A stretch of DNA of 64,000 nt, from positions 310,001 through 374,000 of the forward strand of contig NZ_JACHZQ010000003.1 in NCBI RefSeq assembly GCF_014193655.1, given 5' to 3'. The notes beneath the pieces are model-generated. The model was not told where the DNA came from. It worked only from the letters and a program-made list of their open reading frames with translations, and made no database searches. Source of the stretch: Rhizobium sp. BK313. Its GTDB lineage: Bacteria; Pseudomonadota; Alphaproteobacteria; Rhizobiales; Rhizobiaceae. Positions 1 to 9,047 of the stretch are shown piece by piece. The translations under genes were made by a program, and so were the position numbers. Within the stretch, counting starts at the first letter, position 1, and each line of letters starts with the position of its first letter.

Positions 1-521
1 GTGCGGGCGCGGGAAGCGAGCAGCATATAGGGGATCAGCACCACCAGAAGCACGACGAAATTCGCCGCGAGCAGCATCGCATATTCGCGAAGGCCGATGC
101 TGTTGATATCGATTAGCGTCGGCACAAGGGCCACGTAGAACAGCATGGTCTTCGGGTTGCCGAGCGTTACCAGCAGGCCGGAGAGGAAGGACATGCCAGC
201 GCTGGTCGATTTTTTCGCCGTAACATCGGTAGAGAGCAACCCGGCGGTCCAGAGCTTCCAGGCGATGTAAGCAAGATAGAGCGCACCGGCGATCTTGATG
301 ACGATGAAGATCTCGGTGAAGGTCTGCGCCACGAAGGCGAGGCCGAGAATGACGGCGGTCAGGTAGATCATGTCGCCGAGCACCAGACCGAGCCCCATGA
401 AGAATGTCTCGCGAAAGCCGGAACCGAGCGCGCGGGCAACGATAGCGGTAATGCCCGGACCGGGAATCGCGGCGGCGATGAAAAGCGCGCCGCTATAGGT
501 GAGCAGGGCTGCAAGCGTCAT
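1..521 (-). CDS. LysE/RhtB-family amino-acid exporter (3' end cut by window)
   Basis: About 173 codons are visible. The gene starts at the ATG ending at 521 and runs off base 1, so the C-terminus is missing. The N-terminus carries the LysE-family signature (a short hydrophobic helix, then AIPGPG around residue 20), followed by hydrophobic membrane helices and the family's GNPK element near residue 115. A good ribosome site (GGAGGA) lies just upstream of the ATG on the minus strand. The family exports amino acids or homoserine-lactone-like metabolites across the inner membrane; the substrate cannot be told from sequence. It is transcribed away from the cysteine hydrolase at 651. Confidence 0.88.
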   Translation of the reverse strand, partial: MTLAALLTYSGALFIAAAIPGPGITAIVARALGSGFRETFFMGLGLVLGDMIYLTAVILGLAFVAQTFTEIFIVIKIAGALYLAYIAWKLWTAGLLSTDVTAKKSTSAGMSFLSGLLVTLGNPKTMLFYVALVPTLIDINSIGLREYAMLLAANFVVLLVVLIPYMLLASRAR

Positions 522-650
522 GGTGCCTTCCTCCAGGAATAGACGATTGCTCTATCGCACCACCCTAGCGTTTTCAAGCGATTGCGCAAACGACGCGAAC
601 ATACTACCAAAGGGTTAAGGCCCGTCGAAACTGTGTTGCATAAGGCTCCC

Positions 651-1208
651 ATGTCGTCCGCATTGCTCCTGATCGACCTCCAGAATGCCATTTTGACCGG
701 CCTCGGCACGCCGGAGCGCCAGCCGGCGATCGACGCCGCCCTCGAGGCGGTCGTGGCCAGGCTTGCTGCATTGAAACGCAAAGCCCGCGCCGCCGGAATT
801 CCTTCCTTCATCGTGCAGCATGACGGCCAAGGGACGCATCGCCTGGCGAAGCGCGGCGAAGGCTGGCAGTTGCGCCGCGAAATCGCGCCGGAGGCCGGCG
901 ATGTCGTGGTGCACAAGACGAGTTGCGATTCCTTTTTCGAGACGGATCTCGAGGCGCGTCTTCGCGCAAAGGGGATCACCCATCTCGTCATCGGCGGCTG
1001 CATGACGCAATTCTGCGTCGATACCACCGCGCGCCGCGCCGTCTCGCTCGGCTTCGATGTGACATTGCTCTCGGATGGTCACACCACCGCCGATATGGGC
1101 AAGCTGACATTCGAGGCGATCATCGCTCATCACAATATGCTGCTCGACGGCTTCGATGCCGGCCCGCATGAGATCAAGCTTGTCCCGACAGTCCAAATCG
1201 CCTTCTGA
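651..1208 (+). CDS. Isochorismatase-family cysteine hydrolase
   Basis: 185 residues from the ATG at 651. An in-frame ATG at 582 would add 23 arginine-rich residues that do not look like the family, so I prefer the later start. The catalytic triad of the isochorismatase/nicotinamidase fold is visible: Asp9 in LIDLQN, Lys89 in VHKTS, and Cys122 in the CMTQFCVDTTAR segment, with the usual GGCMTQ approach. Such enzymes hydrolyse amides or ureido compounds (nicotinamide, N-carbamoylsarcosine, biuret) or isochorismate. The substrate is not predictable. The LysE gene at 1233 follows in the same direction after 24 bases and may be co-transcribed. Confidence 0.85.
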   Translation: MSSALLLIDLQNAILTGLGTPERQPAIDAALEAVVARLAALKRKARAAGIPSFIVQHDGQGTHRLAKRGEGWQLRREIAPEAGDVVVHKTSCDSFFETDLEARLRAKGITHLVIGGCMTQFCVDTTARRAVSLGFDVTLLSDGHTTADMGKLTFEAIIAHHNMLLDGFDAGPHEIKLVPTVQIAF

Positions 1209-1232
1209 ATTCATCCCCCGCCGGAGACCTCA

Positions 1233-1865
1233 ATGCCGCATCTTGCCAGTATGATCGCCTTTGCCCTGATCGCTCTCGGCATGGTGCTGACGCCCGGGCC
1301 GAATATGATTTATCTGGTGTCGAGATCGATCTCTCAGGGGCCGGCGGCCGGGCTGATCTCGCTTGGCGGCGTGGCACTCGGCTTCGTCTTCTACATGCTT
1401 TCGGCGGCCCTCGGCATCACTGCGTTTCTGTTCGCCGTGCCCTTTGCCTATGACGCGCTGCGTCTTGCAGGTGCCGCCTATCTCGCCTGGCTTGCCTGGA
1501 ATGCGCTGAGGCCGGGTGGCCGTTCGGCTTTCCAGGTCCGCGATCTCCCGAAGGATGGGCCGCGCAAACTCTTCGTCATGGGCCTGGTTACCAGCCTGCT
1601 GAATCCGAAGGTCGCGATCCTCTATCTCTCGCTGCTGCCGCAGTTCATCGATCCTGCTGCGGGCAGTGTCTTCAGCCAATCCATCATCTTCGGCTTTACC
1701 CACATCGCCGTCAGCTTGACCTTTAACGCCATCTTTGCGTTGACGGCCGGCTCCGTCGCACTGTTCTTCTCAAGCCGCCCGTCCTTCATGCTGGTACAGC
1801 GCTGGCTGATGGGCACGGTGCTGGCCGGGCTCGCCATGCGCATGGCCTTCGAGGCGCAACGCTAG
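1233..1865 (+). CDS. LysE/RhtB-family amino-acid exporter
   Basis: 210 residues, the normal length for the family, with about six hydrophobic segments. The N-terminal signature (LTPGPNMIYLVSRS, residues ~19-32) and the central NPK motif (LLNPKVAILYLS) are both present. It would export amino acids or related metabolites from the cytoplasm. A GGAGA ribosome site (1222-1226) precedes the ATG. It probably shares a transcript with the cysteine hydrolase just upstream and converges on the EamA gene at 1886-2800. Substrate unknown. Confidence 0.9.
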   Translation: MPHLASMIAFALIALGMVLTPGPNMIYLVSRSISQGPAAGLISLGGVALGFVFYMLSAALGITAFLFAVPFAYDALRLAGAAYLAWLAWNALRPGGRSAFQVRDLPKDGPRKLFVMGLVTSLLNPKVAILYLSLLPQFIDPAAGSVFSQSIIFGFTHIAVSLTFNAIFALTAGSVALFFSSRPSFMLVQRWLMGTVLAGLAMRMAFEAQR

Positions 1866-1885
1866 ATCAGAACACTGGCAGCTGA

Positions 1886-2800
1886 TCATTCGGCGGCTTC
1901 CTCTGAAAGACGATCGCTTTTAGGACGCGGCAATGCGATGGTCCAGCCGAGGTTCATGCCGGCTGCGGCAATCAGGATGATCGCAGCACCGCCGATTTGC
2001 ATAATCCCGAGCACATGGCCGAAGGCGAAGCGGTCGACGACGATGGCGGCGATCGGATAGATGAAGGACAGCGCCCCGGTCAGATGCGTTGGCAGTTTCT
2101 GGATCGCGCCATAGAGCAGCACATACATCAAGCCGGTATGGACGATGCCCATCGTCGCCAGGATGGACCATCCTCCCGTGTCCCGCGGCAGAGCGGAAAG
2201 ATCGGCGAAGGGCGCGAGCATCAGAATGCCGGTCGAGACCTGGATCAGTGCGATCAAATGCGGCGGCGTTCCCTTCAGCCATTTGGCGGCCAAAGCGGCA
2301 AGCGCATAGAAGAAGGCGGCGCCGAGCGAGAGCAGGATGCCGATGGCGTAGCTGCCGGCGCCCGTTGCTTCCGCCGGCTTCCCCTCGACGATAACAGCCA
2401 TGCCGGCAAAGGCGATGCCCAGCCAGAAAAGCTTGGTGAGCGTGACCTTTTCACCGAGAAACAGCGCGCCGAGACCGAGCAGCATGAAGGGCTGCGTATT
2501 GTAGACCGTCGTCGCGATCGAAATGGAGGCATGCGAATAGGCAGCGAAAAGCAGCAGCCAGTTGAGGACGATGGCGACGCCGCCAGCGACAGCGATCGCA
2601 AAGGTCCGCGGGCTGAGAATGCCGGGGCGCAACAGGCCCATGGCCCCGCAGACGACAAGAAGCGTGAGCGCACCAAACAGGCAACGCCAGAAGACAACGC
2701 CGGTGACAGGCTGTCCCGACGTCAGTACGAACCAGCCGATCGTTCCCGAAATCAGCATCGCCGCCGTCATTTCCGCTGTACCGCGTCTTATCTCGTTCAT
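1886..2800 (-). CDS. EamA-family (drug/metabolite) membrane transporter
   Basis: 304 residues with about ten hydrophobic helices in two EamA repeats, the standard architecture of the DMT superfamily (RhaT/YdcZ/EamA exporters). Repeat 1 covers roughly residues 10-140 and repeat 2 roughly 150-285. A short hydrophilic C-terminal tail follows. It lies back to back with an Lrp/AsnC regulator (2903) across a 102-base AT-rich gap, so amino-acid-responsive control of an amino-acid or metabolite exporter is a reasonable inference. No substrate can be named. Confidence 0.85.
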   Translation of the reverse strand: MNEIRRGTAEMTAAMLISGTIGWFVLTSGQPVTGVVFWRCLFGALTLLVVCGAMGLLRPGILSPRTFAIAVAGGVAIVLNWLLLFAAYSHASISIATTVYNTQPFMLLGLGALFLGEKVTLTKLFWLGIAFAGMAVIVEGKPAEATGAGSYAIGILLSLGAAFFYALAALAAKWLKGTPPHLIALIQVSTGILMLAPFADLSALPRDTGGWSILATMGIVHTGLMYVLLYGAIQKLPTHLTGALSFIYPIAAIVVDRFAFGHVLGIMQIGGAAIILIAAAGMNLGWTIALPRPKSDRLSEEAAE

Positions 2801-2885
2801 TATCCCTACCCCGGTTTATAGAACCTGATAATATTGCTGTGAGCGTACAGATGATATAATCTGGATAAGGAATTATGGTTACATA

Positions 2886-2902
2886 GCCTAATTATATGAG
2901 GC
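2886..2902. promoter_or_regulatory. AT-rich inverted repeat in the EamA/Lrp divergent promoter
   Basis: The 102-base gap between the EamA exporter and the Lrp/AsnC gene is far more AT-rich than its surroundings. It contains a GCCT...AGGC inverted repeat (arms 2886-2889 and 2899-2902, AT-only centre) directly before the regulator start. Lrp/AsnC proteins usually bind such AT-rich dyads and autoregulate. This is a candidate operator only. Confidence 0.35.
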
Positions 2903-3373
2903 ATGAATGTGAGTGTACCTAACGCGGCCGCGGAGATCGACATAATCGACCAGCGCATGCTGGAGGCCTTGGCGCGCAATGCGCGGATTTCGCTGAAGGA
3001 ACTGGCCGAAGTGGCTGGCCTGTCCTCGCCGAGCGCTGCCGAGCGGCTGCGCCGGCTGGAGGAGCGCGGCGTCATAGCGGCGTTCACCGTCGATATCGCG
3101 CCAGAAGCGCTCGGTTATTCGCTGCAGGCGATCGTCCGCGTCCGGCCGCTACCCGGTCAATTGCATGTGGTCGAGCGCATCATCCAGGAGACACCTGAAT
3201 TCATCGAATGCGATAAGGTCACCGGAGACGATTGTTTCATCGGCCGCCTGGTGGTGCGCTCGATGGGCGAACTGGACGGCATCCTGGACAAGATCGCCGA
3301 GCGTGCCGAAACGAATACGTCGATGGTCAAGGCGACCCCGGTCAAACGGAGACTGCCGCCTCTTTCCCGTTAA
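2903..3373 (+). CDS. Lrp/AsnC-family transcriptional regulator
   Basis: 156 residues, typical for the family. Residues ~10-60 form the winged helix-turn-helix (LKELAEVAGLSSPSAAERLRRLEERGVI). Residues ~75-145 form the RAM/ligand-binding domain, with VRVRPLPG at the start of the beta-alpha fold. It probably senses an amino acid and controls the divergent EamA exporter. The start is uncertain: a GAGG ribosome site at 2898-2901 is too close to the ATG at 2903 but well placed for the in-frame GTG at 2909. The stop overlaps the end of the convergent GNAT gene. Confidence 0.9.
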   Translation: MNVSVPNAAAEIDIIDQRMLEALARNARISLKELAEVAGLSSPSAAERLRRLEERGVIAAFTVDIAPEALGYSLQAIVRVRPLPGQLHVVERIIQETPEFIECDKVTGDDCFIGRLVVRSMGELDGILDKIAERAETNTSMVKATPVKRRLPPLSR

Positions 3374-4263
3374 AATTCCGCCATCGGCGACAACATGATC
3401 GGTCCGTCGATGTTGTTGGCAGCTTGGCCGCGTATCATCAGCGAAGTGTAGCCTCCATAAGGCTCGGGCGTGCCGTCCCAATCCAGTCGATCCGGCGAGA
3501 AGCAAACCTCGATCCGTTCGGCGGGGAGATCGAGTGCAGATGAGATCGCAGCTAGAGGCGGAATGGTCGCACCGGCCGCATCGAGAAGCCGAAGAATACC
3601 ACCATCGAACTTCCAGGCGACAACAGCCGTATCTGCAACCAAAGTCAGGCGGATATCGGGATCGAAGCAAGCGTTCAGGTGAAACATCTCCATTTGCCCG
3701 ACAACGGCGAAGCGCCGGGAAACGGGAGTACGATTTTGCAGCAGCGTCTTCATAAGGCGGAGATCGCCTGGATCCTGCAAGGATAGGTGCCTTGCGCCCG
3801 GACATGATCCAGCCGTTTCCGGCGGCGCCCCAACGAAAACGTGTTGCGGGAAGGTCCGGAAGCCATAGCGCTCGTAAAGAACGGGCTTGTCCGTCAGCAG
3901 GATGTCGAGCTCGAAACCCTCGGCCTTGGTTCTTGCGAAGGCGCGCTGCATGAGGTCGCGATAAAGCCCTTGCCCACGCCATTCAGGCCGCACGGCACCC
4001 GACTGATAGCCCGCCGCCCTGACCAGTCGGCCGTTGATGACCAGCGGCATGGAAAAGGCGCTGAAATTTGCGACGCACCGGCCTGTTTCATCGAAATAGC
4101 CGAAAGGCATGCTGGTCGGGTCGGGGCCACCGAATTGATCCTGAAGGCCGATGTCGATGGAAAAGGTATCCTGAAGCAGGTCCACAAGAGCTGACCAGGC
4201 CGCGGGATCGCTAAAATAGTCCTGGCGCAAGATCAGGCGTTCGCTGTTCGGCGTGCTCGCCAT
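3370..4263 (-). CDS. GNAT-family N-acetyltransferase
   Basis: 297 residues. The N-terminal ~150 residues carry the GNAT acetyl-CoA binding motif A (RPEWRGQGLYRDLM), followed by DKPVLYERYGFR, the beta5 motif of the fold. The C-terminal ~140 residues form a second domain of the kind seen in Eis-like or two-domain acetyltransferases. The start codon overlaps the dut stop codon (TAATG arrangement at 4261-4265), which indicates translational coupling to dut. The acetyl acceptor is unknown. Confidence 0.82.
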   Translation of the reverse strand: MASTPNSERLILRQDYFSDPAAWSALVDLLQDTFSIDIGLQDQFGGPDPTSMPFGYFDETGRCVANFSAFSMPLVINGRLVRAAGYQSGAVRPEWRGQGLYRDLMQRAFARTKAEGFELDILLTDKPVLYERYGFRTFPQHVFVGAPPETAGSCPGARHLSLQDPGDLRLMKTLLQNRTPVSRRFAVVGQMEMFHLNACFDPDIRLTLVADTAVVAWKFDGGILRLLDAAGATIPPLAAISSALDLPAERIEVCFSPDRLDWDGTPEPYGGYTSLMIRGQAANNIDGPIMLSPMAEF

Positions 4264-4733
4264 TACACGCCCGTTGATCCGAAACCGCCGGCTCCGCGCG
4301 CTGTTTCGCTGACTTCGGCGATTTCCGCAACGCGCGCTTGCGTTACCGGGGCGATCACCATCTGAGCGATGCGCATGCCGCGCGTGATGTCGAAGGGCTC
4401 GTCGCCGAGATTGATCAGCAGCACCTTCACTTCGCCGCGATAATCGCTGTCGACCGTGCCGGGCGTGTTGAGGCAGGTTATGCCGTGCTTGAAGGCGAGG
4501 CCGGAGCGCGGGCGGATCTGGGCTTCGAAACCCTCGGGGATTTCGAATATGAAGCCGGTCGGCACCAGCGCCCGTTTGCCGGGCGCGATGGTCAGGGTCG
4601 CAGCCTCCCCAACCGCTGCACGCAAGTCCATACCGGCCGCGCCCTTGGTCTCATAGGCGGGCAGGTCGAGGCCCTGGCCGTGGGCCAGGCGGATGAGGTT
4701 CAGCGTCGGACGTGTATCGGTGTGAATGGTCAT
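4263..4733 (-). CDS. dut: dUTP diphosphatase (dUTPase)
   Basis: 156 residues, normal for the trimeric dUTPase. The family motifs are visible: motif 1 AAGMDLRA, motif 2 IRPRSGLAFKHGI, motif 3 TPGTVDSDYRGEVKV with the catalytic Asp, motif 4 around GMRIAQMVI, and the glycine-rich C-terminal motif 5 ending GGFGSTGV. It hydrolyses dUTP to dUMP and pyrophosphate, keeping uracil out of DNA and supplying dTMP synthesis. It is followed by a coupled GNAT gene. In many Rhizobiales I recall dut lying next to coaBC; here coaBC is 12 kb away. Confidence 0.96.
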   Translation of the reverse strand: MTIHTDTRPTLNLIRLAHGQGLDLPAYETKGAAGMDLRAAVGEAATLTIAPGKRALVPTGFIFEIPEGFEAQIRPRSGLAFKHGITCLNTPGTVDSDYRGEVKVLLINLGDEPFDITRGMRIAQMVIAPVTQARVAEIAEVSETARGAGGFGSTGV

Positions 4734-4768
4734 GCTGCATTAGTTTGTGCTGGAACCGCCAAGGTCAA

Positions 4769-4797
4769 TTGCAATCCGGGCTTTGAATCGCTAGATA
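4769..4797 (+). promoter_or_regulatory. Candidate sigma-70 promoter of prfC
   Basis: TTGCAA at 4769-4774 and TAGATA at 4792-4797 are separated by 17 bases and end 27 bases before the prfC start. The spacing and partial consensus match a housekeeping promoter. There is no experimental support. Confidence 0.4.
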
Positions 4798-4824
4798 CGG
4801 CCGCAATTCACAGGATTCACAAGC

Positions 4825-6408
4825 ATGGCCGAAAGTCTCGCCGAGGCGGTCTCCCGCCGCCGCACATTCGCTATTATCGCCCACCCGGACGCGGGCAAGA
4901 CGACGCTCACCGAAAAGCTGCTGCTGTTCGGCGGCGCCATTCAGCTTGCCGGCGAGGTCAAGGCGAAGAAGGATCGCATGCAGACGCGGTCCGACTGGAT
5001 GAAGATCGAGCGCGAGCGCGGCATCTCGGTCGTCACCTCGGTCATGACCTTCGAATATGACGGCAATGTCTTCAACATTCTCGATACGCCCGGTCACGAA
5101 GACTTCGCCGACGACACCTATCGCACGCTGACCGCCGTCGATGCTGCCGTCATGGTCATCGACGCCGCCAAGGGCATCGAGCCGCGGACGCTGAAGCTGT
5201 TCGAAGTCTGCCGCATGCGCGACATTCCGATCATCACCTTCATCAACAAAATGGATCGCGAAAGCCGCGATCCTTTCGAAATTCTCGATGAAGTGGAAGA
5301 GAAGCTGGCGCTGGACACCGCGCCGGTCACCTGGCCGATCGGCCGGGCGAAGAGCTTCTGCGGCTCCTATCATCTGGCCGACAATACCGTTCGCGGCTCC
5401 GATAAAGAGGTGGAGGCGTCCCGGGTCAATGGCCCGCAGGCCGTCGCCGATCGGCTGCCGGAAAACGAGCGGCAAGCCTTTATCGAGGAAACGGAACTGG
5501 CGATCGAAGCCTGCCGTCCCTTCGACCGGGAATCATTCCTGGAAGGCCATATGACGCCGGTCTTCTTCGGCTCGGCCCTTCGCAATTACGGCGTCCGCGA
5601 TCTCATCAACGCGCTCGGCGACTTTGCGCCGCCGCCGCGCGACCAGGTCGCCGATATAAGGACGGTGCAGGCAACCGACGACAAGATGACGGCCTTCGTC
5701 TTCAAGATCCAGGCCAACATGGACCCGAACCATCGCGACCGCATCGCCTTCGCGCGCATCTGCTCCGGCAAGCTGGAACGCGGCATGAAGGCACGACTGT
5801 CGCGCACCGGCAAGCAACTTGGCTTGACCGCGCCGCAGTTCTTCTTCGCCTCGCAGCGCCAGCTTGCCGACACGGCCTATGCCGGCGATGTCGTCGGCAT
5901 TCCCAATCACGGCACGCTCAGGATCGGCGATACGCTGACGGAGGGCGAGTCGCTCGTCTTCCAGGGTGTGCCGAATTTCTCGCCGGAAATCCTGCGCCGC
6001 GTCCGCCTTGAAGACGCGATGAAGGCCAAGAAGCTGAAGGAAGCGCTGCAACAGATGGCGGAAGAGGGCGTCGTGCAGCTCTTCTCGCCGGAAGACGGCT
6101 CGCCGGCCATCGTCGGCGTCGTTGGCGCGCTGCAGCTTGATGTGCTGAAAGAGCGGCTGATGGCCGAATATGGCCTGCCGGTCTCCTTCGAAATGTCGCG
6201 CTTCTCCGTCTGCCGTTGGATTTCCGCCGACCAAACCGCCGACCTCGACAAGTTCGTTACCGCCCGCCGCGGCGACATCGCCCGCGATCTCGATGGCGAC
6301 CCGGTCTTCCTTGCCCAGGACGGTTTTTCGCTGCGCTACGAGGCAGAACGTTACCCGGCTATCAAAATGGTCGCTATCAAGGAGTATCACGCCGTCAAGG
6401 CGGCGTGA
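4825..6408 (+). CDS. prfC: Peptide chain release factor 3
   Basis: 527 residues, as expected for RF3. The GTPase motifs are intact: G1 AHPDAGKTTLTE (residues ~18-29), the switch region around ERERGISVVTS, G3 DTPGHEDF (~87-94) and G4 NKMD. Domains II and III, typical of translational GTPases, follow. RF3 recycles RF1/RF2 from the ribosome after termination. It is divergent from dut, with a promoter-like sequence in the 91-base gap. No downstream partner follows closely, so it is probably monocistronic. Confidence 0.97.
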   Translation: MAESLAEAVSRRRTFAIIAHPDAGKTTLTEKLLLFGGAIQLAGEVKAKKDRMQTRSDWMKIERERGISVVTSVMTFEYDGNVFNILDTPGHEDFADDTYRTLTAVDAAVMVIDAAKGIEPRTLKLFEVCRMRDIPIITFINKMDRESRDPFEILDEVEEKLALDTAPVTWPIGRAKSFCGSYHLADNTVRGSDKEVEASRVNGPQAVADRLPENERQAFIEETELAIEACRPFDRESFLEGHMTPVFFGSALRNYGVRDLINALGDFAPPPRDQVADIRTVQATDDKMTAFVFKIQANMDPNHRDRIAFARICSGKLERGMKARLSRTGKQLGLTAPQFFFASQRQLADTAYAGDVVGIPNHGTLRIGDTLTEGESLVFQGVPNFSPEILRRVRLEDAMKAKKLKEALQQMAEEGVVQLFSPEDGSPAIVGVVGALQLDVLKERLMAEYGLPVSFEMSRFSVCRWISADQTADLDKFVTARRGDIARDLDGDPVFLAQDGFSLRYEAERYPAIKMVAIKEYHAVKAA

Positions 6409-6616
6409 TTTCGGGGGCTTGTTGTAAGGATAACCAGCGTCAGCCTCGTATCCGAGGCAGCCTGCGCATCGGTCTTATCTCAACGTACTTTCTCTCGCGC
6501 GTCTGGCGTTCCCGAACCCGACCGCAGAGACAAAGCGCATACACCATCAATCTTTAGGGGCGTATTCAGACTTTGTTGTTAGGTAACGTAAGTCTGTTCC
6601 ATAAACCGGAGAGTCG

Positions 6617-7852
6617 ATGATGGGCGTCGTGACGCTGGAGGACGTTGATCGTCAAATCGGCAACGGATTTCGGCTACTACGCTTTGCGCCGGCCATAGAG
6701 GCGGCCTTCCTTCGCGACTACGCGGCAAACCGGGTCAAGCTCGCAGCCATTTGGGCTGTGATCGGCACACTGATCTACGATATGGTATTTTTCGGCGACG
6801 CCACGATGATGGCCGACGTGTTCTCCGAACTCGTTGTCGTGCGGTTTGGAATCTTCACGCCATTTGCCCTGTTCAGCGTACTGGCCTTGAGGCGCTGGCC
6901 GACCGCAGGGAATTACGACCTGCTGGCTATTGCTGTTGCATTGCTCGGGGTTCTCTTGCCAATGTCCGTTGCTGTCTACAGTCATAGCCAGTACCTGTTC
7001 GTCTATCAGAACGGCAACGTAGCCGCGTTCTTGTTCTTCGTCATTGCGTTGCGGCCGCGCTTTCCGACCATCGTGATCGGCCTTGTGCTGATGTGCACCG
7101 TGCAATTCACAACGACGAAGTTGAACGGGTCGTTTGATGACGTTACCTACACGGGGATTGTCACCTTCTACATCACCCTCGCTATTTTTCTGGCGATGAG
7201 CGCCTATTTCATGGAGCGCACGGACCGCCTGAATTTCCTGCATCAACTGCGCGGCGGACTGCTGCATGCGCAGCTAGAACGCAAATCGGAACGTGATGAG
7301 CTCACCGGTCTTCTCAATCGCCATTCGCTGGCCCGGATTCGCGATTCCATCTGGCGCGAGGAAAGGGCCACTGGTTCGGTCGCAGTAATCATGCTTGATA
7401 TCGACAGGTTCAAGCTCTTCAACGATGTTCATGGCCATATCGAAGGCGACGACTGTATCCGCGCCGTCTGCCAGTGCATTTTGCGCGAGGTGGCCAGTGC
7501 GGGCGAAACGTTCCGCTTTGGTGGCGAGGAAATCCTCGTATTGATGATCAATGCCGGCCGCGACGAGGCACAGGCGATAGCGGAGCGGACGAGGGCGGCG
7601 ATAGAATCCCTCGGTATTCAACACCGCGGGCTCGGCGACGGACATGTTGTCACAGCTAGCCTCGGCGTGGCTCATGGCAAACCGTCGGAATGGTCGCTTG
7701 ACGATCTGCTTAAAGGTGCGGATGCGGCACTCTATGACGCGAAGCGGAACGGTCGGAACACGGTGTCGATGTTTCATGGCCGCAGTGGCGAGTCGTTCCA
7801 GGGAATTCGGAGCGACGACGGAGCCGGCGCCTCCACGTTGTTGGCTGGCTGA
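6617..7852 (+). CDS. Membrane-bound GGDEF-domain diguanylate cyclase
   Basis: 411 residues. Residues ~40-200 hold about six hydrophobic segments forming an integral membrane sensor. A short linker leads to a GGDEF domain from ~225 (DELTGLLNR) to ~390. The metal-binding LDIDRFK (D261, D263) is intact, and the signature is GGEEI (302-306) in place of GG(D/E)EF. The inhibitory RxxD site four residues before the conserved Arg is absent (ASAG at 293-296). It would make cyclic di-GMP without product inhibition, with output on motility or biofilm. Two adjacent ATGs (6617, 6620) follow a GGAG ribosome site. A 208-base gap separates it from prfC, with nothing recognisable in it. Confidence 0.88.
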   Translation: MMGVVTLEDVDRQIGNGFRLLRFAPAIEAAFLRDYAANRVKLAAIWAVIGTLIYDMVFFGDATMMADVFSELVVVRFGIFTPFALFSVLALRRWPTAGNYDLLAIAVALLGVLLPMSVAVYSHSQYLFVYQNGNVAAFLFFVIALRPRFPTIVIGLVLMCTVQFTTTKLNGSFDDVTYTGIVTFYITLAIFLAMSAYFMERTDRLNFLHQLRGGLLHAQLERKSERDELTGLLNRHSLARIRDSIWREERATGSVAVIMLDIDRFKLFNDVHGHIEGDDCIRAVCQCILREVASAGETFRFGGEEILVLMINAGRDEAQAIAERTRAAIESLGIQHRGLGDGHVVTASLGVAHGKPSEWSLDDLLKGADAALYDAKRNGRNTVSMFHGRSGESFQGIRSDDGAGASTLLAG

Positions 7853-7987
7853 CGGCCAGTTCGGCTCGTTCCCAGTGATTTCCGGCATTCCCAAGCCGGA
7901 AATCGCGCATCCGCGATATTCCATCGAATATAGCGCTATGCCATAGTGCCACCATCCGGTTCCCTTCATCACGGCTGGCGGTTCGTC

Positions 7988-9013
7988 ATGGCAAAATTTT
8001 TCGCGGCCTTAGCGTTCATTTTTATCGGCATTCTGCCGGCTACCGTGGAAGCGCGGCTCATCACCGACGCCGCCGGGCGCAAGGTCGAAATCCCCGACAG
8101 GATCGACCGCGTTTTGGTCGCCGGTCCACCCGCCTCTGCTCTCGTTTATGTACTGGCGCCGGATAAGCTTGCCGGCTGGGTAAGCACGCCCAGCGATGCG
8201 GCAAAAGCCTATCTCTCTCCCTCGGTCCGCAATTTGCCGACCATCGGTCGCCTGACTGGCAAGGGTGGGACCATCAGCACACAGGCCGTGGCAGCCGCCA
8301 AACCAGACATTATTCTCGATGTCGGCACGGTCGATGCCACCTATAGCGCGCTAGCCGACAAGGTGCAGGACGAGACCCACATACCCTACGTGCTGATAAA
8401 TGGTAGTTTTGCACGCACCGGCGAGACGCTGCGCGAAGTCGGCGATATCCTCGGCGTAGAGGGTCGGGCCAAGACACTGGCCGACTATGCCGACGCCACC
8501 ATCAAGGACTTCAACGACAAACTGGCGACGCTGCCCGACGCTCAACGGCCGCGGGTCTATTATGGCCGCGGTGCAGATGGTTTAGAGACAGGGTCGGCTG
8601 GTTCGATCAATCTTGAAATCCTCGACACGGCCAGTGCCGTCAATGTCGCGGCCGCCGCCGGCAAGGGCGGACTGACGCAAGTAACGCCACAGCAGATCGT
8701 CGCGTGGAATCCAGATGTGATCTTCGCCGAGGACGGCAAATTCGCAGCCGCCATCGAAAGCGATCCGCAATGGGCCGGCATCAAGGCGGTTAAGGACGGC
8801 AGGGTGTTTGTGCAGCCGTCATTGCCTTTCGGTTGGTTCGATTCACCGCCTGGCGTTAACAGGTTGATCGGCCTGCGTTGGCTGGAGATGCTGCTCTATC
8901 CGCAGCTTTTCAAGAGTGATCTCTCCGCCGATGTCCGAGGGTTTTATAAGCTGTTCTATCAGGTGGATTTGACGGATGATCAGGTGACGGCGCTTCTGAA
9001 AAGGGCTGAATGA
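7988..9013 (+). CDS. Periplasmic helical-backbone metal/oxyanion-binding protein (ABC transporter SBP)
   Basis: 341 residues from the ATG at 7988. The upstream in-frame ATG at 7946 would break the signal peptide. Residues 1-22 form a Sec signal peptide ending in an alanine-rich region. The rest is a class III binding protein of the FepB/BtuF type (PF01497-like): DAAGRKVEIP at the start of the mature protein and a C-terminal region with SPPGVNRLIGLRWLEMLLYP. Members bind iron-siderophores, haem, cobalamin or, as in Haemophilus MolA, molybdate. No permease or ATPase gene is adjacent. The TrmO and Mop genes that follow make molybdate worth considering. Confidence 0.82.
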   Translation: MAKFFAALAFIFIGILPATVEARLITDAAGRKVEIPDRIDRVLVAGPPASALVYVLAPDKLAGWVSTPSDAAKAYLSPSVRNLPTIGRLTGKGGTISTQAVAAAKPDIILDVGTVDATYSALADKVQDETHIPYVLINGSFARTGETLREVGDILGVEGRAKTLADYADATIKDFNDKLATLPDAQRPRVYYGRGADGLETGSAGSINLEILDTASAVNVAAAAGKGGLTQVTPQQIVAWNPDVIFAEDGKFAAAIESDPQWAGIKAVKDGRVFVQPSLPFGWFDSPPGVNRLIGLRWLEMLLYPQLFKSDLSADVRGFYKLFYQVDLTDDQVTALLKRAE

Positions 9014-9047
9014 TACCGCCGCGCATTTGCTTCGGAAGGAAAAAATA

